DNA of 64,000 nucleotides from CBDCDJ01 sp965215355 (GCA_965215355.1 CBDCDJ010000007.1:3348001-3412000), one strand, 5' to 3'. Counted from the stretch's first letter, positions 32,244 through 42,045 are shown. Notes: generated from the letters alone by a model not told the origin. Numbers and translations are program-made.

Positions 32244-33922
32244 AAAAAGCCAGCAACGACCTGAAAAGTCACCTGAAGCTCGAGGACAAACGGGAGCGGC
32301 CTTTTCACCCCAACAAAAAAGCCTGGACCGAGCTGGAGCGTGCCCTGGAGCGAGACCGCGGCCAAATTTCCGCAGGCGGGGGCGAGCGAGCCGTGAAACG
32401 TCAGCACGACAAAAACCGCCTCACTGCCCGGGAGCGCATCCACAAGCTCGTCGACCCAGGCTCGGACTTTTTCGAACTGATGACCTTTGCGGGCTGGGAC
32501 ATGTACGCGTCCGCGGGCGGCGCGCCTGCGGGCGGCGTGGTCACGGGGCTCGGCAAGCTGCACGGGCGCGACTGGATGCTGATAGCCAACGACGCGACCG
32601 TCAAGGCGGGGGCTTTTTTCCCCATCACCGCCAAAAAAACCATCCGGGCGCAGACCATCGCCACCGAGAACCGCCTGCCGACGATTTACCTGGTCGACTC
32701 GGCCGGGGTTTACCTGCCCATGCAGGACGAAATCTTCCCGGACCAGGACGACTTCGGGCGGGTGTTTTACCTCAACGCCCGGATGAGCGCGGCGGGCATC
32801 CCGCAGATGGCCGCCATCATGGGCAACTGCGTGGCGGGCGGCGCGTACTTGCCGGTCATGTGCGACACGGTTTTAATGACGGCGGGCTCGGGCCTTTACC
32901 TGGCGGGCCCGGCGCTCGTCAAGGCGGCCATCGGCCAGGAGGTCTCGAGCGAGGACTTGGGCGGCGCGGCCATGCACGCCGAAGTCGCCGGCACCGTGGA
33001 CTACTTCGAACCCGACGACGAGCACGCCCTGCAACGCCTGCGCAACTTGGCCGCGACCTACGCGCCGAGCGAGCTTGCCCCCTGGGCCAGAAACCGCCGC
33101 GAGCCGCGCCCGCCCGCGGAAAACGAACAGGACCTGCTCGGCGTCGTTCCGGCCGAGGGCGGCAGCCAACCCTACGACGTGCGCGAGGTCATCGCGCGGC
33201 TCGTCGACGCGTCCAAGTTCGACGAGTACAAGGCCAGGTACGGCCGAACGCTGGTCTGCGGCACGGCGCACTTGGGCGGCTACGCGGTCGGCATCGTCGC
33301 CAACCAAAAAACGGTCGTGAAAAGCAAGGGGCGGCTCGAGGTCGGCGGGGTCATCTACGCCGACGCCGCCGACAAGGCTGCCCGCTTCATCCTCAACTGC
33401 AACCAGACGGGCGTGCCGATTTTGTTTCTGCACGACGTGACCGGCTTTATGGTCGGCAAAGAAAGCGAGCGCGAGGGCATCATCCGCAAGGGGGCGAAGA
33501 TGGTCAACGCGGTTTCGAACAGCGTCGTGCCGCGCCTCAGTTTGATTCTGGGCGGCAGCTACGGCGCGGGCCACTACGCCATGAGCGGCAAGGCCTACGC
33601 GCCGCGCTTCGTCTTCGCCTGGCCGAGCGCGAAGTACAGCGTGATGGGCGGCCAGCAAGCGGCTAAGACGATTCTCGACATCCAGCTTGCCCAACTCAAG
33701 CGCCAGGGTGCCGAACCCGACGACGAAGCCTTGCAAGAGCTGTACGAGACGGTCAAGGCCGATTACGACAAAGCCCTCGACATCCGCTACGGCGCGGCGC
33801 GCTTGTGGGTGGACGAGCTGGTCTTGCCCCGAGAAACGCGCGCTCGGCTCATCCGCGCCCTGGACGCTTGCGCCCAAAACCCGCACACGGAACCGCTCAA
33901 GGTGGGGGTTTTTCAGGTTTGA
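32240..33922 (+). CDS. acyl-CoA carboxylase carboxyltransferase (beta) subunit
   Basis: This is a 560-residue biotin-dependent carboxyltransferase with two crotonase-like halves. It has KRQHDKNRLTARERIHKLVDPGS near residue 55, the GYxxG-type turn GGSYGAGHYAMSGKAYAPRF near 425, and WPSAKYSVMGGQQAAKTI next to it, as in methylcrotonyl-, propionyl- and acetyl-CoA carboxylases. Its closest pattern is MccB/AccD5-like. Exact acyl-CoA specificity cannot be read. No biotin carboxylase gene is adjacent. It starts at GTG 32240, coupled to a 23-residue ORF, downstream of DnaA boxes. Confidence 0.88.
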   Translation: MKKASNDLKSHLKLEDKRERPFHPNKKAWTELERALERDRGQISAGGGERAVKRQHDKNRLTARERIHKLVDPGSDFFELMTFAGWDMYASAGGAPAGGVVTGLGKLHGRDWMLIANDATVKAGAFFPITAKKTIRAQTIATENRLPTIYLVDSAGVYLPMQDEIFPDQDDFGRVFYLNARMSAAGIPQMAAIMGNCVAGGAYLPVMCDTVLMTAGSGLYLAGPALVKAAIGQEVSSEDLGGAAMHAEVAGTVDYFEPDDEHALQRLRNLAATYAPSELAPWARNRREPRPPAENEQDLLGVVPAEGGSQPYDVREVIARLVDASKFDEYKARYGRTLVCGTAHLGGYAVGIVANQKTVVKSKGRLEVGGVIYADAADKAARFILNCNQTGVPILFLHDVTGFMVGKESEREGIIRKGAKMVNAVSNSVVPRLSLILGGSYGAGHYAMSGKAYAPRFVFAWPSAKYSVMGGQQAAKTILDIQLAQLKRQGAEPDDEALQELYETVKADYDKALDIRYGAARLWVDELVLPRETRARLIRALDACAQNPHTEPLKVGVFQV

Positions 33923-33962
33923 GGGGTTGTTCCTGGTTCCGCTTTTTCAAGGTCAAAGCTGT

Positions 33963-33968
33963 TAAACT
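33963..33968 (+). promoter_or_regulatory. -10 box of a leaderless promoter for the deacetylase
   Basis: TTAAACT ends 5 bases before ATG 33974, with no ribosome site between. Confidence 0.5.
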
Positions 33969-33973
33969 CGCGC

Positions 33974-34717
33974 ATGGTCGAGCTTCTCCTGGTGGTGCCC
34001 CACCCCGACGACGAAGTGTTCGGTTGTGGCGGCCTGTTCAGCAAGATGGCCGCGCACGGCAAACGGGTCGCCACCCTGACCCTGACCCGGGGCGGGGCGG
34101 GTCGCGCCCTCGGGCTGTGTCGGCAGAGCGAGTTGCCCGCGCTGCGCGAGCTGGAGTTGCGCGCCTCGCTGCGCGAACTCGGCGTCGAGGACGTTCACGT
34201 TTGGGACTACCCCGACTTTGTGCCGGACGGCGACCGGGGTATGGACCACCGCGACGGTTTGCAGGCCGTTCCCGCTGAAAACATCGTCAGCGAGGTGGCG
34301 GCGCTGCTCGAGAGCCTGCGCCCCCGCGTGCTGCTCACCTTCCCCCCCAACGGCTCGAACGGCCATCCCGACCACGTCGCCACCCACAGGCTCGTCATGG
34401 CGGCGCTCCAAGCAGCTAGCCACCGCCCCGACGCGCTTTACTACTTCGCCAGCGACAAACCCTACGACAGCGAGGCGCGGCAGGGTTTTCTAGCGCCCGA
34501 CCAGATTCGCGCGGCGCACCTCTACCCGACCCACTATGTAGACGTTCGAGACTTCCTTGAGCCCAAACTGCGGGCGATGGGCCAGCACAAAACGCAAGCT
34601 TTAAGCGTGCTGACGTTTATGCAGCGGTTGACGCGGCGGCTTCTGGTCGAATCGTTCCACCGCGCCGCGCCCGAAGTCTTGCCCGGCGAGGGACAGCGCA
34701 CGGTTTTTTGGCTCTGA
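33974..34717 (+). CDS. PIG-L/LmbE family N-deacetylase, BshB-like
   Basis: This 247-residue zinc deacetylase has LLVVPHPDDEVFGCGGLF at the start (His-Pro-Asp-Asp metal site) and NGHPDHVATHRLV near residue 135. Deinococcota make bacillithiol, whose second step removes acetate from GlcNAc-malate through a BshB of this family, so that role is a reasonable guess. Other GlcNAc-type substrates are possible. A leaderless -10 lies 5 bases upstream. Confidence 0.83.
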   Translation: MVELLLVVPHPDDEVFGCGGLFSKMAAHGKRVATLTLTRGGAGRALGLCRQSELPALRELELRASLRELGVEDVHVWDYPDFVPDGDRGMDHRDGLQAVPAENIVSEVAALLESLRPRVLLTFPPNGSNGHPDHVATHRLVMAALQAASHRPDALYYFASDKPYDSEARQGFLAPDQIRAAHLYPTHYVDVRDFLEPKLRAMGQHKTQALSVLTFMQRLTRRLLVESFHRAAPEVLPGEGQRTVFWL

Positions 34718-34754
34718 GCGCTGTGGCTGGCACGTGGCGGGTGACGCGTGAAAG

Positions 34755-34783
34755 TGAAACGGCCGCGTTTGGCGGCCGTTTCA
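34755..34783. terminator. bidirectional terminator between convergent genes
   Basis: The perfect 12-base arms TGAAACGGCCGC and GCGGCCGTTTCA have a 5-base loop. The hairpin lies between the convergent ends of the deacetylase (34717) and the fasciclin gene (34824). Confidence 0.8.
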
Positions 34784-34823
34784 TCCTACTCAAACTTTGA
34801 ACGCAAGGGTTGCGCTCGTAGAC

Positions 34824-35309
34824 CTACCTCAGCGCCGACGGCAAGGTGTCCAGCACCTGAACGACGCCGTTGCTGATTTTGATGCCGCCCGCACCCAGGT
34901 CAGTACCGACGACGGGCGCGTCGCCGACGAGGACAGTCCCGTCACCGCTCTGGCTGAAGCTGAGACTCGTGCCGGCTTGGGTGGTGGCGCGCCCGCGCTC
35001 GAGCAGCCCCCCCGCCGCCACCTTTTCCGGCACGATAAGGCCGTTCAGGAAAGCTTTCAGGGCGTCCAGGTCGCCGAAAAGCGCGTCCCGTTCGGCCGCC
35101 GGCAGGGCGGCGAAGGCGGCGTCCGTCGGCGCGAACAGGGTGAACTCGCCCGGTCCCTGGAGGACCGCGTCGAGGCCGGTTTCTTGAAGCGCGGCCGTCA
35201 GGGTGCTGAACCCTTCGTTTAAGCGGATGAACTCGAACATGCTGACGGTCGACTGCGCCTGAGCGGTGAGGGTGAACCCGAGAACAAGCAGGACAAGTAG
35301 TTTTTTCAT
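34824..35309 (-). CDS. secreted fasciclin-domain protein
   Basis: This 161-residue protein has a signal peptide KKLLVLLVLGFTLTAQAQ followed by one FAS1 domain (FSTLTAALQETGLDAVLQGPGEFTLFAPTDAAFAALP, then NGVVQVLDTLPSAL). FAS1 domains mediate adhesion. AAGGAG lies 6 bases before ATG 35309. It is 22 bp after the large lipoprotein gene on the same strand and so is probably co-transcribed as a second surface protein. Confidence 0.9.
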   Translation of the reverse strand: MKKLLVLLVLGFTLTAQAQSTVSMFEFIRLNEGFSTLTAALQETGLDAVLQGPGEFTLFAPTDAAFAALPAAERDALFGDLDALKAFLNGLIVPEKVAAGGLLERGRATTQAGTSLSFSQSGDGTVLVGDAPVVGTDLGAGGIKISNGVVQVLDTLPSALR

Positions 35310-35331
35310 CATCGTCTCCTTTTTCTGGGCG

Positions 35332-38300
35332 TCAGTCCGTGACGCCTTTGTAAGTTGTTTTTTGGCCCGACCCGGTCGTGAACAAGATGTCGTTGCCGAC
35401 GGGGACGCCGACCCCCGCCATGCGCGCCGCGGGCAAGGGGGTGAGGCTCGTCCAGGTCGCGGTCGTCGGGTCGTAGACGGTTACGTCGCTCACGGCCCGG
35501 TTGGGTACCGAGTCGCCGCCCGCGACCAGCAAGCGGCCGTTTACCACGAAAGACGACATCATGACGTGCGACCTCGCTTTCGGCAGACTTTTCGCGGCGG
35601 TCCAGGCGCCGGACGACGGGTTCCACACATAAACCGAGGCCTGCGCGACCGCGCTGCTGTCTTGTCCCTTTTGACCTCCGATGGAGTAGATTTTGCCGTC
35701 CAGCACCGCGGCGCCGTGGTGGTTGACCGCGACCGGCAGCGGGGCGGCGCTCGTCCACGCCGTGCCGCCGTCGAGCGCGAGTCGCCAGTGTTCCGCTCGG
35801 TCGGCGCGGTTTAAGTCCGAGCCGCCGAAAAAGTGTAAAGCACCCCCTAGTTTTACAAGTTGCCCGCCTCCCCGCGCGGCGGGCAGCGGGGGCATAGGGG
35901 TCCAGGCGGAGGTGGCGGGCGCGTACCTCCACACGTTTTTGGTGCCGAACACCTGCCCGCCGCCCGCCTTGCCGACGTAGCCCCCGGCGACGTAGACCGT
36001 GTCGCCGTCGACCGCGACCCCGGCGTGGGTCAGGGCCGTGGGGGCGTCCGGCAGACTCCCCCAGGTGTCGCTCGCGGCGTCGTAAACCTTCACCTTGGGC
36101 GTGATGGTGACGGGACTGAACGACGTGTAACCGCCGAAAACGTAAAGCTTGCCGGCGACCACGGCACCCTGCGCTTCGGTCAGCCCGAGGGGTGACGACG
36201 CGACCGTACCCCAACGGAGGGTGCCGGGGGTCGCCGCCCCTTGCTTCACCGTGAACCTGACGGTGAGCGGGGTACCGGCGCTGCCGCCCCCGTACTTTTC
36301 GGTGTTGGGGGTGGCTTGGAGGGTGTGGCTGCCCGCAGTGAGCGGTGGGGCAACGGGGTCGTACTCCGAGGTCGGTCCGCTCCGCCACACCTCTCCGGCG
36401 AGCGAGTAAGGCGCGTGGTTCTCGATGCGGTAGGGGGACCCGTCGAGCGTAAAACTGACGCTGCCGACGGTGGCGGGACTGGTGTTGGCGCGGACGCTGA
36501 TGTTGCTCGTGCCCAGCGCGGCGTAGTCGACGGTGTCGCCGTCGACGAGAGGTCTCAGCACCTGGTCGGTGTCGGCGTTGATGAGGCTGAAGCTCGTCAC
36601 CGCCTGACCCGAGGTGGGCGCGCTGACGGTTACAGTCTTGCTCGTCGTGCCCGTCACGCCGCCGTTGTCCGTAACCGTCAGACGCACGGTGTAGCTACCG
36701 GCGGAGGTGTAAGTGTGCGCGGGGTTGCGCGTGGTCGAAGTCGTCCCGTCGCCGAAGCTCCAGGCCCAAGCCGTCACGTTGCCGTCGGCGTCGCGGCTGG
36801 TGTCGGTGAAGGTGCAGTTCAAGCCTATGCAGCTCGAGCCGAAACTCGCCGTCGGCGGGGTGTTGGCGGACGTGTCCTGGCGCACCGTGAAGTTCACCGT
36901 GAGGGCCGTGCCGACGCTGCCGCCGCCGTACTTCTCGGTGCTGGGCCGAGCGACCAGCGTGTGGCTACCCAGGGCCAAAACCGGGCTGGCGGGCAAGTAG
37001 TCGGGCGGGTTGCTCTTGTACACGTCGCCCTCGAGCGCGTAGGGTGCTTGGCTCTCTGTCCGGTAGGGCTTGCCGTCCAGCGTAAAGCTGACGCTGCCGA
37101 CGGTTGTAGGACTGGTGTTGGCGCGGACGCTCAGGTTGCTGGTGCCCAGCGCGGTGTAGTCGACGACCATGCCCTCGCTCAGTGTTCCCACCTCTCGGTC
37201 GGTGTCGGCGTTGATGAGGGTAAAACTCACGACGGCTTGGCCTGAAGCCGGCGCGGTGACGGTAACGCTTTTGCTCACCGTGGCGGTCGCGCCGTCGTCG
37301 TCGGTCACGCTCAACACCACCGTGTAAACACCGGGTGCACTGAAAGAGTGCGAGGCGTTCCGAACGGTCGAGGTGGCGCCGTCGCCGAAGTTCCAGTTCC
37401 AGGCCGTGACGCTGCCGTCGTCGGTGCTGGTGTCGGTAAAGCTGCAGGTCAGGTTGCTGCAGCTTGCGCTAAACCCGGCGGTGGGCGGTTTGTTGGCGGT
37501 CGCACCTTGGCTTACGGTAAAGCTCACCGTGAGGGACGTACCGGCCGTCCCGGCGGCCGCGCCTTCGCTGTAGGGCGTGGCTTGAAGGGTGTGACCGCCC
37601 AGGGCCAAAACCGGGCTGATAGGCAGGTAGTCGGGCGGGTTGCTTTTGTAGACGTCCCCCTCGAGGGCGTAGGGCGCGCGGCTTTCCGTTCGGTAAGGTT
37701 TGCCGTCGAGGGTAAAGCTCACGCTGCCCACCGTGGCGGGACTGGTGTCGGCGCGGATGCTGAGGTTTTGGGTGCCTAAAGTTTGGTAGTCGAGGGTGTC
37801 GCCGCTGACGAGCGGCCGGATGACCTGGTCGGTGTCGGCGTTGATGAGGACCAGGCCGGTGACCGCTTGCGTAGTGGCGGCGGTCTGCACGGCCACCGTG
37901 ACGCGGGCGCTGTTGGACAGCGCGCCGTCGCTGGCGCTGAGTTCCAAGACGTACGTGCCGGCTGCCGAGAAGCTGGCCGTCGTGTCGACCGCCGCGGCGT
38001 TGCCGAACGTCACCGTGCCGGGGCCGACCACCTTGCGCCACGCCGTCGTTAGGGTGTTGTTGGGCAGGCCGTCGTCGCTCACGGTGCCGTCCAGGCTGGC
38101 GGCCGCCGGGAAGATAACACTTTGGTCGACGCCCGCGTTGACCGCGGGCGGGTTGTTGCTACCGCCGACGCTGGGACGGAGCAGCGAGATTTTCCCCGAC
38201 GTCCCGCCGCCGACGAGTTCGGCCAGGTAGAGGTTGCCGTTGCGCGTGTCCTCGATGAGGTCGAGCGGGTCGGACAAGCCCGCTATGACCTGGGTTACCT

Positions 38301-41300
38301 CCGCCTTAAGAACGTTGCCGTCCGCGCCGAGCGGCAACGCTAAAATGTCGTCCCCGGCGCTGTACTCGACCACCAGGAGCTTGCCCTTCAGCTTGCCGCC
38401 GAAGGCGTTGCTTTTGTACTCTAGCACCCCGTTGGGCGAGCGGTTGCGGCCGAAGTTGTAAGTGAAGCCGCGATATTTGGACTCCGGCTGCGTGCCGGCC
38501 GGGTAGCCCGCGTAAACGCCCGTCGCGACGACCTCGGCCGGGTCGGCGCTGGACGTCGGGTTGCCGCCGTTCATGACGTACTCGCGGCGTTTGGGGTTGG
38601 GGTGGCCGTAGTAGCCGCCGGGCTCTACCTTGAACAGGTAGTCGTCTTGCGTGGCGACGTTGAACAGCGCCTCGTTTTGCGGCGTCGCCGGGTTGTCGGG
38701 GGTGTTGCCGCCCGCGGCGCTGCCGTTGGTGGGCACGTAGAGTTTGCCGTTCGAGTGCCACACGAGGTCGTAAGCGTTGCGCACGCCCGAGGCGTAAATC
38801 TTGACCGGCGCGTCCGCGGCGTAGGGGTTGTAGTTGCCGCTGGTGCCGGTGCCCTGACAGTGCTCGTCACAGGGCTCGGTCTGCACGTTGATGGGCAACC
38901 CCGTGGTCCGGCGCGGGTCGATTTGCAGCACGGCGGCGCTCAACAAGCGCTCCGGCCGGTTGTACCAGGCGCTGTCGGGCGCGCCCATCGCCGTGTTGCC
39001 GCCCTGGTTCATGTAGAGCAAGCCGTCGGGGCCGAAAGCGAGGCTGTTGCTGAGGTGGTCTTTGGCCGAGCGCGGTAAACCGGTGATGTAAAGCTGCAGG
39101 TCGGAGTCGACGAAGTTGATGCCGCGCAAGCGCAACTTGTAAAGCTTGCCCGAAAAGTCCGGGGCGGGCTGCGGGTAGAGCGGCTCGTTGGCCGTGGTCC
39201 ACAGGTACATCTCTTTGGTGTCGTTGGGGTTGAAAGCTACGCCGACGACGGCTTTACCGGCCAAGCCGCGGAAGGTTTGCTCACCTTTGAGTTGACCGTT
39301 GCCGTCGATTTGCCAGCGGTGGATGACGCCGTCCAACCCGGCACCGTAGAGCTTGCCGTCGGGGCCGATGACGAGGGTCGAAATGGCGCTGCCGCTGAAC
39401 ACGGACGTCTTGGCAAAGCTCACGTTCGGGTCCATTTTTACGCTCGTCTGGGTGCCGGTCGTGAAACTCATGGTGTAGGGTTTAAAGGACGCACCCGCCT
39501 GGTCCTTGACGCCGCTGGTCACTTGAAACGTGTAGTGGGTGCCGGGCTCGAGCAGCACGCTCGGCTGGTAGACGATGGCGTCGTTGCCGCCCGTCGTGTT
39601 GACGGTGCCGGGCACAGAGGCCCCGCCACTCGTCTTGAACAGCTTGACCGTCGCGGTGTTCAGCGTCGTTTCGTCGACCCCGGCTCCTAGGTTGGGCAGC
39701 TCGACGTCCACGGCGACGGCCGTGTTTCTGAACACGCTCGTCGCGCCGCCCGCGGGCGCGGTGCCGGTCACGCGCGGCGACGGCAAGGTGGCGGTGCCGG
39801 ACGGCACGACCTCTAGCGCGGACAGGGCGCCGTAGTCGGTCTCCGCTTTCAAAGTGACGGTGAGCGTCCCGCCGTTGACGCTGATGTTCGGAAAAGTTTT
39901 CACCAGGGCGGAAAACTTGCTCGTCTGGGCCAGGATGTCGAAGTTGTCGAGCAGGGTCTTGTCCTCGACGACCACGTCGAAAACGCGTTTGCCGGGCGCG
40001 TCCCAGTAGAGTTCGGCGAAGTGCAAGCGCAGGTCGTAAACCCCCGGCGGCACGGACAGGTTGTAGCTGAGCTTGCGGTTGTCTTGCGCCGTGTTCGGCA
40101 AAAAGGCCCGGTAGGTTTGGTACAGCGTGTCGTCTTCGGTGTCGGCGATGGCCCGAGTGGACGGTCCCGCGGTCGGTTCGGCGGGGGCGCTGGAGGGCCT
40201 GAAAAAACCCGCGTCGGCGGCGTAAAGGTTGCCCGCCTTGTCCGTGTAGGCCGGGCCGCCCACGTTGAGGCGGTAACTCGTCGGGGTGACGGGCGCGATG
40301 TTGGTGACAAGGTAGACGTTGTCGTTGTAGTCACAGTTGGCGCTGCCGCTGCCGCAGCCGTTTTGCACGAAGTCCTGAACTACGAAGTAACTTCCGGGTA
40401 CCGGTGCGCCGGAGCGGTCCTTGACCGGCCAGAAGCGCACGCTGAGAAAGCCGTTGTTTGAAGTGTTGTTGACGTTGCTGCTGTAGCCCGCGACTTTAAT
40501 TTCGAAGGTTCCGCTGGGGTTGACGGTCATCTCGGCGGGTCCTGAGGAACCCGCCTTGAGGGGCAGCAGCGACTGGCCGTAAGCGCCCGCGTGTTTGAAC
40601 GACTCCCCGCCCGCGCCGGTAATCTGGATGGTGTCTTCGGCGCTGCAGCAACCGTGAAAAGCTGCAAGCTGCCTTACGTAAACCGCCTTGGCGGGGTCGG
40701 CCCGCTTCCAGAAGTTCGAGCGCACCTCGTCGCCCCTGAGTTCGGTGTCGTTGTGGGATAAAGGCTGCCCAGTGTTGATTTTGTACCCGAAAGTGTCGGC
40801 GATTTGCTGAAGGCTGACCTCGTAGTCGCCCTCGGGCCGCGTCATGAACGCCCCGGCCAGCTGGACGGTTTTGCTGGGTTGGACCGGGTCGTTCGTGTTC
40901 AGGGTCAGGGTTTGCAGCCGCACGCCCCGGCTGCCGGAATTCTCGACGAACTTGACCTGCAGGTCGTAAAACTTTCCGGCGGCGACCGTGAGACTCGTCT
41001 CGTTGTTCGGCAGGACGAACTCGGTCGTGTCGCTGATGGTGAGGCTGTTGACCTTGATGCTCGCCGCGCTGGTGTTGCGGAGCCGCAGCGTGACTAGATC
41101 GTGAACTTTGTGCGTGGTGACGCCGCCGCTGATGCGGCTGAACACCAGCCGGTCGTTGAAGGGCACACCGTCTAAGTTTTCTAACACGAGCCCGCTCGAG
41201 CCGGCTAGAGGTGCCAACGGTTCCGGTGCCGGTGACCGGAAGCAAGCGCCGAGACTCAGCGCCAGCACCAACAAAGCGACGTACCTACCCCATCTCCCCT

Positions 41301-41310
41301 GTCCAGCCAT
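35332..41310 (-). CDS. giant multi-domain surface lipoprotein (malectin, propeller, PKD, Kelch)
   Basis: This protein has 1,992 residues. It starts MAGQGRWGRYVALLVLALSL with a lipobox LSLGAC near residue 23. Approximate order: an N-terminal beta domain; a malectin-like carbohydrate-binding domain at 348-507 (YNLSVPPGVYDLRLHFAE); an Ig-like Big_5 domain at 507-623; a glucose/sorbosone dehydrogenase-type propeller at 623-1053 (LAFGPDGLLYMNQGG); a PKD/REJ-like domain to 1146; three copies of an INADTDQ...VGSVSFTLDGKPYR module alternating with PKD domains (SFTDTSTDDGSVTAWNWNFG) to 1690; and five or so Kelch repeats to the end (GKLYVFGGYT). GGAGGAG precedes ATG 41310. It is a likely polysaccharide-binding or adhesive protein. 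Confidence 0.88.
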   Translation of the reverse strand: MAGQGRWGRYVALLVLALSLGACFRSPAPEPLAPLAGSSGLVLENLDGVPFNDRLVFSRISGGVTTHKVHDLVTLRLRNTSAASIKVNSLTISDTTEFVLPNNETSLTVAAGKFYDLQVKFVENSGSRGVRLQTLTLNTNDPVQPSKTVQLAGAFMTRPEGDYEVSLQQIADTFGYKINTGQPLSHNDTELRGDEVRSNFWKRADPAKAVYVRQLAAFHGCCSAEDTIQITGAGGESFKHAGAYGQSLLPLKAGSSGPAEMTVNPSGTFEIKVAGYSSNVNNTSNNGFLSVRFWPVKDRSGAPVPGSYFVVQDFVQNGCGSGSANCDYNDNVYLVTNIAPVTPTSYRLNVGGPAYTDKAGNLYAADAGFFRPSSAPAEPTAGPSTRAIADTEDDTLYQTYRAFLPNTAQDNRKLSYNLSVPPGVYDLRLHFAELYWDAPGKRVFDVVVEDKTLLDNFDILAQTSKFSALVKTFPNISVNGGTLTVTLKAETDYGALSALEVVPSGTATLPSPRVTGTAPAGGATSVFRNTAVAVDVELPNLGAGVDETTLNTATVKLFKTSGGASVPGTVNTTGGNDAIVYQPSVLLEPGTHYTFQVTSGVKDQAGASFKPYTMSFTTGTQTSVKMDPNVSFAKTSVFSGSAISTLVIGPDGKLYGAGLDGVIHRWQIDGNGQLKGEQTFRGLAGKAVVGVAFNPNDTKEMYLWTTANEPLYPQPAPDFSGKLYKLRLRGINFVDSDLQLYITGLPRSAKDHLSNSLAFGPDGLLYMNQGGNTAMGAPDSAWYNRPERLLSAAVLQIDPRRTTGLPINVQTEPCDEHCQGTGTSGNYNPYAADAPVKIYASGVRNAYDLVWHSNGKLYVPTNGSAAGGNTPDNPATPQNEALFNVATQDDYLFKVEPGGYYGHPNPKRREYVMNGGNPTSSADPAEVVATGVYAGYPAGTQPESKYRGFTYNFGRNRSPNGVLEYKSNAFGGKLKGKLLVVEYSAGDDILALPLGADGNVLKAEVTQVIAGLSDPLDLIEDTRNGNLYLAELVGGGTSGKISLLRPSVGGSNNPPAVNAGVDQSVIFPAAASLDGTVSDDGLPNNTLTTAWRKVVGPGTVTFGNAAAVDTTASFSAAGTYVLELSASDGALSNSARVTVAVQTAATTQAVTGLVLINADTDQVIRPLVSGDTLDYQTLGTQNLSIRADTSPATVGSVSFTLDGKPYRTESRAPYALEGDVYKSNPPDYLPISPVLALGGHTLQATPYSEGAAAGTAGTSLTVSFTVSQGATANKPPTAGFSASCSNLTCSFTDTSTDDGSVTAWNWNFGDGATSTVRNASHSFSAPGVYTVVLSVTDDDGATATVSKSVTVTAPASGQAVVSFTLINADTDREVGTLSEGMVVDYTALGTSNLSVRANTSPTTVGSVSFTLDGKPYRTESQAPYALEGDVYKSNPPDYLPASPVLALGSHTLVARPSTEKYGGGSVGTALTVNFTVRQDTSANTPPTASFGSSCIGLNCTFTDTSRDADGNVTAWAWSFGDGTTSTTRNPAHTYTSAGSYTVRLTVTDNGGVTGTTSKTVTVSAPTSGQAVTSFSLINADTDQVLRPLVDGDTVDYAALGTSNISVRANTSPATVGSVSFTLDGSPYRIENHAPYSLAGEVWRSGPTSEYDPVAPPLTAGSHTLQATPNTEKYGGGSAGTPLTVRFTVKQGAATPGTLRWGTVASSPLGLTEAQGAVVAGKLYVFGGYTSFSPVTITPKVKVYDAASDTWGSLPDAPTALTHAGVAVDGDTVYVAGGYVGKAGGGQVFGTKNVWRYAPATSAWTPMPPLPAARGGGQLVKLGGALHFFGGSDLNRADRAEHWRLALDGGTAWTSAAPLPVAVNHHGAAVLDGKIYSIGGQKGQDSSAVAQASVYVWNPSSGAWTAAKSLPKARSHVMMSSFVVNGRLLVAGGDSVPNRAVSDVTVYDPTTATWTSLTPLPAARMAGVGVPVGNDILFTTGSGQKTTYKGVTD

Positions 41311-41388
41311 AGCAACTCCTCCACCAGGACGTAGCAAAACGTCGCTATTCCCCCACACGTCACAAAGCTCCTCGCTCTGAGCATCTCG

Positions 41389-41394
41389 AGTATA
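41389..41394 (-). promoter_or_regulatory. putative -10 box of the giant lipoprotein gene
   Basis: TATACT on the minus strand lies about 79 bases before ATG 41310. A good -35 at 17 bases is not present. The rest of 41311-41596 holds no gene that I can support. Confidence 0.4.
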
Positions 41395-41596
41395 AGAACT
41401 TTGTCTATGCCAAAATCCACATTCGTCACACGAGTAACGAAGCTCACCGTGTCAGGACACTAGGGGACACGCAGTTGCGGCAAAGCTGGACCGCGTTGAC
41501 GTTCTGCACCGCGCTTTATACGCTGCGTACGCGCTTGTTGCTTCGTTTCGGGTCGGGAAAAGCCGTGGCGGCTAAGCCTACAGCCGGAAACCAGCG

Positions 41597-41923
41597 TCAG
41601 GCTCGAGCGGGCACCTGGACGTGCTCGACCGCCCAGTGGTGGATGGCGTCGATGACACCTTGCAACGCTTCGCCCGCCGGGGTGAGGCAGTAACTGCTTT
41701 TGGGGGGCATCGTCGAGCAGACCGTTTTGTCGACGAGGCCCAAGGTCTCGAGCTTGTCGAGGCGCTGGGTCAGGGTGGTCGGGTTGCAACCGCCGACCTC
41801 GCGGCTGAGTTCGTTGAAGCCTTTCGGTCCGCCCAAAAGTGCCCGCACGATGTGCAGCACCCACTTCTCCTGCAACAGCTGGATAGCCGCGTAGGCCGGG
41901 CAGTTCAGGAAGGTTTCTTTCAT
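41597..41923 (-). CDS. HxlR-family winged-helix regulator
   Basis: This 108-residue protein starts MKETFLNCPAYAAIQLLQEK, with the conserved Cys-Pro of HxlR regulators. The DNA-binding helix pair is FNELSREVGGCNPTTLTQRL and the wing is SSYCLTPAGEAL. Such proteins often sense electrophiles or oxidants through the Cys. TATACT on the minus strand (41931-41936) ends 7 bases before ATG 41923, so the transcript is leaderless. It lies upstream of the giant lipoprotein on the same strand. Confidence 0.88.
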   Translation of the reverse strand: MKETFLNCPAYAAIQLLQEKWVLHIVRALLGGPKGFNELSREVGGCNPTTLTQRLDKLETLGLVDKTVCSTMPPKSSYCLTPAGEALQGVIDAIHHWAVEHVQVPARA

Positions 41924-42045
41924 CGCAAGCAGTATAGCACTCCAAAAAACCGACCGGGAAAAGCGCCTTACCTTGTACACACGGCGGGAACCTTTAAGCA
42001 CAGGATTTGCTCCAGCGGTCCTCTTCGCTCGTCCTGGCGTGGTGC

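Noticed and set aside
36240..37780. Internal DNA repeats as a separate repeat element or CRISPR
   Set aside because: They are in-frame protein module repeats within the giant lipoprotein. There are no short regular spacers.
41460..41945. Minus-strand frame overlapping hxlR
   Set aside because: It is the out-of-frame shadow of the HxlR gene and has no homology-like segments.
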